64,000 bases of DNA from positions 1-64,000 of the forward strand of contig JAPZUF010000014.1 in NCBI GenBank assembly GCA_027533395.1, given 5' to 3'. The notes beneath the pieces are model-generated. The model saw only the letters and a list, made by a program, of their open reading frames with translations, was not told where the DNA came from and made no database searches. Position numbers and translations under genes: made by a program. Shown here in pieces: positions 34,368 through 41,996 of this stretch. Within the stretch, counting starts at the first letter, position 1, and each line of letters begins with the position of its first letter. Source of the stretch: Cyclobacteriaceae bacterium. GTDB lineage: Bacteria > Bacteroidota > Bacteroidia > Cytophagales > Cyclobacteriaceae.

Positions 34368-36176
34368 ATGTTAATTGATTTTTTTCGTAACTGGAGATTG
34401 AGGCTAAAACTACTTGTTTCTTTCCTTAGCTTGTTGATAATTGCTTTAACCCTATCTGTAATACTTTACTTCAGTTACAATCATTTCATTAAACTAGAAC
34501 ATACACTAAGTAAACTTGAAAATCTTAAACTGAAAATTAAGACAGAAGAACTCAACATTAAGAATTTACAATATGAAATTTATAAAGATGAAAGCTTTCA
34601 TGTTGGTAAACAAATGTCAAAAAACGATTTAATTGAATCTAAAAACGATTTGCTGGCGAGTATAAACGACTTATTCGGAAAGTCTAACAAAATTGATTCT
34701 CAATTAATAGAAGTAAAAAAAGACATCATACAAATTAGTCAGTTAAAACTTTCACTACATGAAAATTTATTAAAACGAGGTTTTAAAGAAACAGGATTCG
34801 AAGGGAAACTTCGAGAAGCTGTACATGCAGTTGAACAAATTGATGGTTTTGATAAAGTGTTATTGCTTTCTCTGCGCAGGCATGAAAAAGACTTTATGTT
34901 AAGAAAAGATGTTAAGTATGTAGAAGACTTCAACAAGAAAATTGCTTTACTGGAAGCTGAATTTCCAAAAACTATCATGGCTGGTCAACCTGACATCAGC
35001 AAGAACATAAAAATTTACAAGCAAGACTTTAATGCCTTAGTTGAAATTGAAAAAATTATTGGATTGAATGAAGATTCAGGGCTACGAAAAGAGATTAAAA
35101 CAATTATCCTTAAATTGAATAACTCCATTAGTCAAATTGAGTCTGATATAAAGACTCAAATAGAAGAAGAAAAAGAAAATATAAATACTGTTTTACTCCT
35201 AACCTCTATTTTAATTGTCTTTATATCAATTCTGCTATCAATTCAATTCTCCAATTTGATTACAAAAATTATCAAAGAGATAAGAAATGGAATGAAAGAA
35301 TTTGCAGCTGGACGTTTACCTGCTAAACTAAATGTATTAACAACAGAAGAAATCGGTCAAACCAAAGTTGCATTTAATCAATTAATTGATAGAATTGAAG
35401 CAGCCCAAACCTTTGCAACCAAAATAGGTAATGGAAAATTCAATGATAGTTATCGAAGTGAATTTGAAGATGATCTTTTAGCACAAGCTTTAGTAAAAGC
35501 GTCAAAAGAGTTGCAGATTGCAGATACAATCAGAAAAGATAACGATTACATCAACCAAGGAATAGCAAAACTTAGTGAGATTGTAAGTAATAAAGATGAA
35601 ACGCTAGAACAATTGAGCTATCGATTATTATTGGTTTTCATTCAGTACTTTGAGGCTAATCAAGGTGTATTATATTCTAGAGTTTTTACCAAGCAAGAAG
35701 ATTGGCAAATGATTCCTACTTCTTTTTATGCTTATGGCAAAAAGAAAGCAATCTCAAATTCTGAAATACTTCCTCCTTTAGTAGAACAAACACTAAATGA
35801 AAGAGAACTTGTTTATTTAGAAGAAATCCCTGACAATTACATTAAAGTTACATCTGGTCTTGGAGAAGCTTTGCCTTCATCTATAGTTTTAGTGCCATTG
35901 CTATACAGAAATAATAGCATTGGCATTATCGAATTAGCTTTCTTTTATAAGCTAACAAAACTACAACTATCACTCCTGCAAAAATTAAGTATACAAGCAG
36001 CAGCTATACTCGAAAGTAAAACGAGTGAAACTGAAAGTAGCATCAAGAATAATCAGGTAAAAGCTGCCATAGAACATGCAATAACGATAGAAGAAAACTT
36101 GCGCAAAGAACTAGAACAAGCTTTGTATGAAAATGAAAAACTTAAGGAATCAATACAATTTGCTAATTTTCGTTAG
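34368..36176 (+). CDS. Membrane sensor with helical bundle, HAMP and GAF domains, no output domain
   Basis: The protein has 602 residues: a first membrane span (~15-37), an extracytoplasmic helical domain with MCP-like four-helix character (~40-275, including LLSLRRHEKDFMLRKD as in CHASE/4HB sensors), a second span (~280-300), a HAMP region (LITKIIKEIRNGMKEFAAGRLP), a GAF domain (~420-560) and a coiled-coil tail. There is no kinase, cyclase, receiver or methyl-accepting domain. It may pass signals to a separate kinase by contact. The gene stands alone after the GT2 gene. Confidence 0.75.
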   Translation: MLIDFFRNWRLRLKLLVSFLSLLIIALTLSVILYFSYNHFIKLEHTLSKLENLKLKIKTEELNIKNLQYEIYKDESFHVGKQMSKNDLIESKNDLLASINDLFGKSNKIDSQLIEVKKDIIQISQLKLSLHENLLKRGFKETGFEGKLREAVHAVEQIDGFDKVLLLSLRRHEKDFMLRKDVKYVEDFNKKIALLEAEFPKTIMAGQPDISKNIKIYKQDFNALVEIEKIIGLNEDSGLRKEIKTIILKLNNSISQIESDIKTQIEEEKENINTVLLLTSILIVFISILLSIQFSNLITKIIKEIRNGMKEFAAGRLPAKLNVLTTEEIGQTKVAFNQLIDRIEAAQTFATKIGNGKFNDSYRSEFEDDLLAQALVKASKELQIADTIRKDNDYINQGIAKLSEIVSNKDETLEQLSYRLLLVFIQYFEANQGVLYSRVFTKQEDWQMIPTSFYAYGKKKAISNSEILPPLVEQTLNERELVYLEEIPDNYIKVTSGLGEALPSSIVLVPLLYRNNSIGIIELAFFYKLTKLQLSLLQKLSIQAAAILESKTSETESSIKNNQVKAAIEHAITIEENLRKELEQALYENEKLKESIQFANFR

Positions 36177-36385
36177 CGAGATCATAAAGTAAATTATTCT
36201 TCGCAGGCTAAATTACCGATAGATATTCCAACAATTTAAACTAGAATAGACATTTAGGTTTTAGTATTTATTTTAAACAATGGCTTGAAATTGACAAAAT
36301 TTGAAGATTGCTTTATTGACTAATTCAAGTCTGGTTTAATTTACTATGTTGTAACTAAATGATTTTCAGTTAGGAGCAAATTTTA
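36177..36385. other. Non-coding interval left of repeat copy B
   Basis: Together with the repeat and the stretch to 36638 this makes a 462-bp gap without a gene. The left part is AT-rich, with no terminator of note after the HAMP-GAF gene. From 36476 to 36638 there is a G/T-rich stretch (GTGGTTGGTGGTTGGG) and then featureless sequence. Confidence 0.4.
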
Positions 36386-36463
36386 TTTAGCAATAGCAAG
36401 AGATAACAACACGGAAATCAATTCATTATATAAAGTTATTACAGATTCAATTTAGCAATACCA
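36386..36463. repeat. Dispersed 78-bp repeat, copy B
   Basis: Partner of the copy at 19343-19420 (62 of 78 positions identical, no gaps). It has the same terminal TTTAGCAA octamers 65 bp apart. Copy B lies in a non-coding gap, and its right end runs into a 20-bp palindrome. Confidence 0.7.
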
Positions 36464-36475
36464 TACATGGTATTG
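36456..36475. repeat. 20-bp palindrome at the edge of repeat copy B
   Basis: CAATACCAT (36456-36464) and ATGGTATTG (36467-36475) are perfect inverted arms around AC. It begins inside the last octamer of the repeat. The context and symmetry would suit a protein-binding site or the fold-back end of a mobile palindrome; no function is shown. Confidence 0.5.
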
Positions 36476-36638
36476 TGGTTGGTGGTTGGGACAATCAAGT
36501 CTGTGCTTTGTGGACAGTTAAGAATGTGCTTATAAGAATTATGAAAAGTGCTAAAATTCGAGCGAAAAATGGAAATCAATAATTAAAAGCTTTAAATCGG
36601 AAAAAGTAGGATTTGCTGTTAGTATTCTCCATATGTAA

Positions 36639-37541
36639 TCAGAAATTGCTCAACGATCTATCATGCTTATCGAAGGCTGCTAACTTTATTCCGAATAGTA
36701 TTTCATGTGTGGTAAACTGAGTACCTACAGAATTATTGCTAGGTAATTCAAATACATATCCAAACCTGATTTCTTCATTCAATAACGTTTGTACTAATAC
36801 TCCGTAGTTGTTAAAGTTTCTTGTAAACACTCCTACTGTGTGAATGGCATTGATGTTAACATTACAGGCCACATCCACAGAGGTGGGCGCACCACGTATG
36901 CCCTTTACCAACACAGTTGGTTTTAAACGAATGCGTTCGTTAAAATAATGCACGTAACCTGCCATCAAATACACATGTCGATTATACAATTGAAATTCTT
37001 GTCCTCCGTTTTTAAAAGTCGAAGGCAGTAAACGGGGTACTGAAAAGCCGATAAAAAATTTCTCACTTTTAACAATAGCACCGGCACCGATGTTTAAACG
37101 TGTTCCGCGATCTCCACCTATAAAAGCATTATCACCCGGATCGAATAAATTAAGTTCTGTATAATCTGTTTTAAAATTTTGAATACCTGCTTGCATACCA
37201 AAACTAAACACAGCTTCTTTAAATTGAATTTTATACGATGCCGAAGCATTTATTTCTGTGTTGGATATATTTCCGATTTTATCATTTAAAAGTACAAGTC
37301 CTACTCCTATTTTATTTTTTAGCAACGAAGTATGTCCGCTTACATTGATTGTTTTCGGACTACCCTCAAGGCCAGTCCATTGCGTTCGGTAGCTAGCCGT
37401 TAAGTTTAAATTGTTGTTTAATCCAGCATAAGCTGGATTTATCACTAAAGGATTCAGCATGTATTGCGCATAGAGAGGATCTTGCTGTGCCTTTGCACTG
37501 TAGCAAATGATACACGTAATAAGTAGGAAAAGTTTATTCAT
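36639..37541 (-). CDS. PorP/SprF-family type IX secretion membrane protein
   Basis: The protein has 300 residues with a signal peptide (ends AKAQ). The family start is textbook: QQDPLYAQYMLNPLVINPAYAG, followed by TASYRTQWTGLEGSPKT. It forms an outer-membrane barrel. SprF-type proteins are needed for the secretion or surface attachment of one specific large partner, encoded next to them, that has a CHU_C-type (type B) C-terminal signal. That partner is the adhesin gene just upstream (5 bp gap). Confidence 0.94.
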   Translation of the reverse strand: MNKLFLLITCIICYSAKAQQDPLYAQYMLNPLVINPAYAGLNNNLNLTASYRTQWTGLEGSPKTINVSGHTSLLKNKIGVGLVLLNDKIGNISNTEINASASYKIQFKEAVFSFGMQAGIQNFKTDYTELNLFDPGDNAFIGGDRGTRLNIGAGAIVKSEKFFIGFSVPRLLPSTFKNGGQEFQLYNRHVYLMAGYVHYFNERIRLKPTVLVKGIRGAPTSVDVACNVNINAIHTVGVFTRNFNNYGVLVQTLLNEEIRFGYVFELPSNNSVGTQFTTHEILFGIKLAAFDKHDRSLSNF

Positions 37542-37546
37542 GTGTT

Positions 37547-40500
37547 TTATTTTTTTATCACCAAGTATCCTGTTTCAGATTTTCTTCCGGAACTAAACTG
37601 TATTTTGTAGAAATAGGTACCAGAAGGTAATTCTTGCCCATTCTTATTCTTTCCAATAAACACAACCGTTTCGTTGTTGTAGTTTACCCCTTCCCAAACC
37701 ACATCGCCCCACCTGTTAAAGATGCTCACTTTGTTGTTTTGTGTTTCGGGTAAAACATCGATGTATTGAATAATAAATTTTTCGTTTTGTAGATCGTTAT
37801 TTGGTGAAATACCATTGTACACTTCAATTTTTCCGATCACTTCAATTTCAAAAAGTTGTGTGGCACAATTAGCATCTGTATCGCAAGCACGAATGGTAAC
37901 ATTTTCTCTGCCAGAAAAAGAAATATTCGTATAGTCTACCGTTAGTACACCATCCACTACTTCGGCCAATGCTCCGCTAGGTGGTGGCTCAGAAACCGTA
38001 ATAGAGTTTATATCTAAATTATTGTTTAATGTAGTAATTAGAGACACCAAGTTGAGTGAAACTGTGCCTCCTATATTCGTTGCCAGCGTTTCAGGTGTTA
38101 TGGTTACTTCACCCCCAGATGTTGTTACCGTAAAATCGTTGGCACTGGTGGCAGTATTGCCTGCAATGGTAACCGAAACTTTTCCTGTGGTTGCACCTGT
38201 TGGTACAGATGTAGTAATAGAGGTTGCTGTACTTGCTGTTACCACTGCAGTTATTCCATTGAACGAAACATCGTTATTAGAAGGTGTTGTGCTGAAATTG
38301 GTTCCTGTGATGTTGACACTCGTACCCACATTACCATTTAATGGAGTAAATGATGATATAGTAGGTGGTTGAATAACGGTAAAGTCAGACGAGCTAGTTG
38401 CAGAATTTCCGGCAACTGTTACTGTAATCTTTCCTGTTGTTGCACCTGTTGGTACAGATGTAGTAATAGAGGTTGCTGTACTTGCTGTAACAATTGCTGT
38501 TGTTCCATTGAAAGCAACAATATTGTTAGCTGGCGTTGTACTAAAGTTTGCGCCATTAATTATAACCGATGTGCTTCCTGTACCACTAGTTGGTGAGAAA
38601 TTTGTAATTACCGGAATCAAAGGTGCGCCTACCAAAGCATCACCAGTTATTGTCCACGCGCGCGTTATGTCTAAAGAAGTTCTGAATACTTGTCCGGTTG
38701 TTGTATAAAAAAGTCCACCAGCGCCAAGCGAAACATTTGTTGGAATTTTTGTTTCACCAGTTGTTAACGTTGCCCAACCTTCAAGCATAGCATCATAATT
38801 TGCAATAGAAATGGCCGTACCGTTTAACATGCCAGTCATATTTGTAACGTTGCTAATATTCCAGTTGCTAAGGTTTTGATTGAAAGCGATAGCATTACTA
38901 AACATATTAGCCATATTTATTACTTTACCTACATTCCAAACAGAGATGTCTTGGTTGAATGAAGTAGCATTGTTAAACATAGAACTTGCAACTGTAACGT
39001 TACTCATGTTCCAAGAACTGATGTCGCTATTAAAGGAAGATGCCCCGTTAAACATGCTAGTCATATTGGTAACTTTGCCCACATTCCATCCACTAAGGTT
39101 TTGGTTGAAAGCCAATGCACCTAAGAAAGCACTATTCATATTTGTTACGTTACCCACATTCCAACTGCTTATGTCTCCATTAAATATATCGGCATTTTGA
39201 AACATACCGGTCATACTAGTAACCTTACCAACATTCCAGCTATTTAAATTTTGATTGAAGGCATCCGCTTCTTGAAACATGGCATCTAACTTTGTAACGT
39301 TAGCTACATTCCAACTGCCTATGTTTCCGTTAAAGGCGCGTGTATATTCGAACATAAAACTCATGTCAGTAACTAGTCCAACATTCCATGTGCTTATGTC
39401 TCCATTGAAGGCCCAAGCATCGCTAAACATGTAGTGCATCGTGGTTACTTTGCTAACATCCCACGTGCTTAAATTTTGATTGAACGAACGCGCATCGCGG
39501 AACATAAAAGACATATCTGTTACTTTTGAAACGTTCCAATTGCTCAAGCTTTGGTTGAACACAAACGCTTGGTCAAACATGTATTTCATGTTGGTAACGT
39601 TACTTACATTCCATGTATTCAAAGGTTGATTGAATACTGAAGATGCGAACATGCCTTCCATTAAAGTTACGTTACTCACGTTCCACATGCTTATATCCTG
39701 ATTAAAGGCTTTCGCAAGGATGAACATGTACCTCATATCTGTTACGCTACCTACGTTCCAACTACTTAGGTCTCCATTAAATGTTGATGTGCTACCAAAC
39801 ATTGCGTACATGTTAGTAACCTTACTAACATTCCAATTGCTAACATCACCATTAAATGGTGTTTGGTTAAACATATTTGCCATAATGGTAACGTTGCCTA
39901 CATTCCAATTACTCAAATCACCATTAAAAGCAATAGCTTGATTAAACATCCCTCCCATGTCTGTTACTTTGCTTACATCCCAGGCGTTAAGGTTTTGGTT
40001 AAAAAAATTGGTTCGGGCAAACATACCCGACATATCAGTAACCTTACTTACATTCCAACCACTGATATCTCTATTAAACACATCAGCTTGCGAAAACATA
40101 CCAGACATATTGGTAACATTTCCAACGTTCCAATTGCTAATGTTTCCGTTAAAGGCGCGCGCTTTGTCAAACATACCCGACATGGTGATTACTTTGCTTA
40201 CATCCCAATTTAAATCTTGATTAAACACACTGGCTGCGGTAAACATGTCGGACATGTTGATAACATTACTTACATTCCAATTACCTATGTTTTGATTAAA
40301 TGCTGAAGCGAATGTGAACATTTGCGACATATTGGTTACACTAGCCGTATTCCAATTACTTATATTGCCGTTGAACAATTCTGCACGCCAAAACATGTAA
40401 CTCATGTTAAGCACTTTACTCACGTCCCAATTATTCAAATCCTGATTAAAGGAAGAAGCATCTTCAAACATCCGCGTCATGGTAATCACCTTGCTAACAT

Positions 40501-41110
40501 TCCAAGTGCCGATGTTGCCATTGAAGTTTCTGGCTCGATAAAACATATAGTCCATAGTGGTTACATTGCCTGTATTCCATCCGCTTAAGTCGGCATTGAA
40601 TAGTAGCGCTTCTCTAAATGTGTAGTCCATTCTTGTTACTTGGCTTACATCAGGTGCATCTGTAGCATTACAAACAAGGAGGTCGCATCCATAAAAAGAA
40701 GAAGACATGGAAGTCCACACCGGGCTTCCCCATCGTTCTATACTAAGAATTTTTCTTCTCTCAGAACCATTGAAGAAAAAAAGTCCTGGGAAATTGCCAG
40801 TAATTTCAATCTCGTAAATGTTCCCATTTGTTAGTCCGGTAATGGTATAGTTGCCAACATGCCCTGTAACAGTACCATTGCCAACTCCGGCATTAGTAAG
40901 ATTGGTCCAAGTAACGTTATAAGCATAGGTTGGACCTGTATTTGTAACCGGTATTGTAATCGTTCCAGTTGTAGTAGACCATCTTGTTAAAAAACTTCCT
41001 GTGCCACCAAATACAGAATTATACTTAAGCAAAATAATGCACAGAATAAAAAATAGCTTTTTAAAGTAAAATCTATATTTGCATACAAACTCTTTAATAC
41101 TTACTTGCAT
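37547..41110 (-). CDS. Large BspA-like surface adhesin with 25 DUF285 repeats, two IPT/TIG domains and a type B T9SS sorting domain
   Basis: The protein has 1187 residues: signal peptide (~1-35), a fibronectin-like stretch, then about 25 tandem 25-residue DUF285 (BspA leucine-rich-like) units of the form WNVSKVTNMSGMF..A..FN.DIS over ~152-765. Two nearly identical IPT/TIG domains (~810-975), a cadherin-like segment and a gliding-motility-type C-terminal domain (GISPNNDLQNEKFIIQYID, SIFNRWGDVVWE, GTYFYKIQFSSGRKSETGY) follow. The last is the type B sorting signal for type IX secretion. Probable role: attachment to surfaces or other cells. It is cotranscribed with its SprF partner. Kinase and regulator genes lie upstream on the same strand. 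Confidence 0.92.
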   Translation of the reverse strand: MQVSIKEFVCKYRFYFKKLFFILCIILLKYNSVFGGTGSFLTRWSTTTGTITIPVTNTGPTYAYNVTWTNLTNAGVGNGTVTGHVGNYTITGLTNGNIYEIEITGNFPGLFFFNGSERRKILSIERWGSPVWTSMSSSFYGCDLLVCNATDAPDVSQVTRMDYTFREALLFNADLSGWNTGNVTTMDYMFYRARNFNGNIGTWNVSKVITMTRMFEDASSFNQDLNNWDVSKVLNMSYMFWRAELFNGNISNWNTASVTNMSQMFTFASAFNQNIGNWNVSNVINMSDMFTAASVFNQDLNWDVSKVITMSGMFDKARAFNGNISNWNVGNVTNMSGMFSQADVFNRDISGWNVSKVTDMSGMFARTNFFNQNLNAWDVSKVTDMGGMFNQAIAFNGDLSNWNVGNVTIMANMFNQTPFNGDVSNWNVSKVTNMYAMFGSTSTFNGDLSSWNVGSVTDMRYMFILAKAFNQDISMWNVSNVTLMEGMFASSVFNQPLNTWNVSNVTNMKYMFDQAFVFNQSLSNWNVSKVTDMSFMFRDARSFNQNLSTWDVSKVTTMHYMFSDAWAFNGDISTWNVGLVTDMSFMFEYTRAFNGNIGSWNVANVTKLDAMFQEADAFNQNLNSWNVGKVTSMTGMFQNADIFNGDISSWNVGNVTNMNSAFLGALAFNQNLSGWNVGKVTNMTSMFNGASSFNSDISSWNMSNVTVASSMFNNATSFNQDISVWNVGKVINMANMFSNAIAFNQNLSNWNISNVTNMTGMLNGTAISIANYDAMLEGWATLTTGETKIPTNVSLGAGGLFYTTTGQVFRTSLDITRAWTITGDALVGAPLIPVITNFSPTSGTGSTSVIINGANFSTTPANNIVAFNGTTAIVTASTATSITTSVPTGATTGKITVTVAGNSATSSSDFTVIQPPTISSFTPLNGNVGTSVNITGTNFSTTPSNNDVSFNGITAVVTASTATSITTSVPTGATTGKVSVTIAGNTATSANDFTVTTSGGEVTITPETLATNIGGTVSLNLVSLITTLNNNLDINSITVSEPPPSGALAEVVDGVLTVDYTNISFSGRENVTIRACDTDANCATQLFEIEVIGKIEVYNGISPNNDLQNEKFIIQYIDVLPETQNNKVSIFNRWGDVVWEGVNYNNETVVFIGKNKNGQELPSGTYFYKIQFSSGRKSETGYLVIKK
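38181..38488 (-). repeat. Duplicated IPT/TIG-coding segment within the adhesin gene
   Basis: About 58 bp at 38181-38239 and 38430-38488 are almost identical (I see about two mismatches), 249 bp or 83 codons apart. Both encode the same TASTATSITTSVPTGATTGK stretch. The rest of the two TIG domains has diverged, so the match points to recent duplication or gene conversion. Confidence 0.75.
38817..40657 (-). repeat. 75-bp tandem repeat array encoding the DUF285 units
   Basis: About 25 diverged 75-bp units. Each has a codon block for W-N-V-x-x-V-T-x-M followed by M-F and F-N. Two units are one codon short, at the Gln-Thr-Pro-Phe and Ser-Ser-Val-Phe units. The periodic sequence also opens long meaningless frames on the opposite strand. 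Confidence 0.85.
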
Positions 41111-41245
41111 ATAAATGATAAGTGAAATAAAATTTAAATGACACTTGCAGAACTGTCATTCAAATTTGCGAGCAGAATTTTTGGTATGAAATAGCACAAT
41201 GATGTGATAGCCATCGGTTGCTATTGTAACGATTGATGAGAGTAG

Positions 41246-41878
41246 CTAAACTAATTTTTCGTGGATGGCTTTACTTACAGCTTCGGTTTGTGAGTGTACG
41301 TGTAACTTTTCGTATATTTTCTTTATGTGAGAACGCACAGTATCTATGCTGATTGCTTGTTCCACTCCTATCATTTTGTAACTATTGCCTTTGCTAAGGG
41401 AAGTTAATACTTCTTTTTCTTTAGGGGTAAGCTGATACGGGTTATCATTTATTTTCTTTTGCTGCATAGCTTGTAAAACCATGCGTGCAATGCTCGGACT
41501 CATGGGTGCGCCTCCTTCCATTATTTCATCTATAGCTGAAAAAAGTTTAGCCGAAATATGTTTCTTTAATAAATACCCAGAAGCTCCTGCGCAAATAGCA
41601 TCAAAAACATGTTGATTATCATCGAAAACAGTAAGCATTAGAATAGGAATATTCTTGTTAATTATTCTGACTTTTGTAACAGCTTCTATACCCGACATGC
41701 CGGGCATGTCGATATCCATCAGCAACAAATCCGGATTAAATTCTTTTATATGATTGATAATCTCTAGCGGATTTTCAAAAGCTCCGAGTAATTTTATGCT
41801 ATCGTGCAACACAAGCATAGATTGAATACTATCCCTTAACAGTGGGTTATCCTCGTATAGAATCAAAGTAGGCATCAT
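41246..41878 (-). CDS. NarL/LuxR-family response regulator
   Basis: The protein has 210 residues: receiver domain (LILYEDNPLLRDSI, phospho-Asp in LLLMDIDMPGMSG, Lys in GYLLKKHIS) and a C-terminal LuxR HTH (LTPKEKEVLTSLSKGNSYKMIG...DTVRSHIKKIYEKL). It is the partner of the HisKA_3 kinase encoded 118 bp upstream on the same strand. The adhesin gene starts 135 bp downstream, which makes adhesin and SprF likely targets. Confidence 0.93.
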   Translation of the reverse strand: MMPTLILYEDNPLLRDSIQSMLVLHDSIKLLGAFENPLEIINHIKEFNPDLLLMDIDMPGMSGIEAVTKVRIINKNIPILMLTVFDDNQHVFDAICAGASGYLLKKHISAKLFSAIDEIMEGGAPMSPSIARMVLQAMQQKKINDNPYQLTPKEKEVLTSLSKGNSYKMIGVEQAISIDTVRSHIKKIYEKLHVHSQTEAVSKAIHEKLV

Positions 41879-41996
41879 GTGCTAAAAATAGAATAGTAAA
41901 ATTGAGAGAAACTTTTCATACTTGCCATCGCATAATCATGTTATAGGTGCAACTTTATTAAACATACCTTATAATCTATTTCTTCGCTTTTTATTT

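Noticed and set aside
38022-40834. Long plus-strand frames opposite the adhesin gene
   Set aside because: They are a by-product of the 75-bp and TIG repeats in the real minus-strand gene. Their translations are low-complexity and repetitive, with no domain or own start context.
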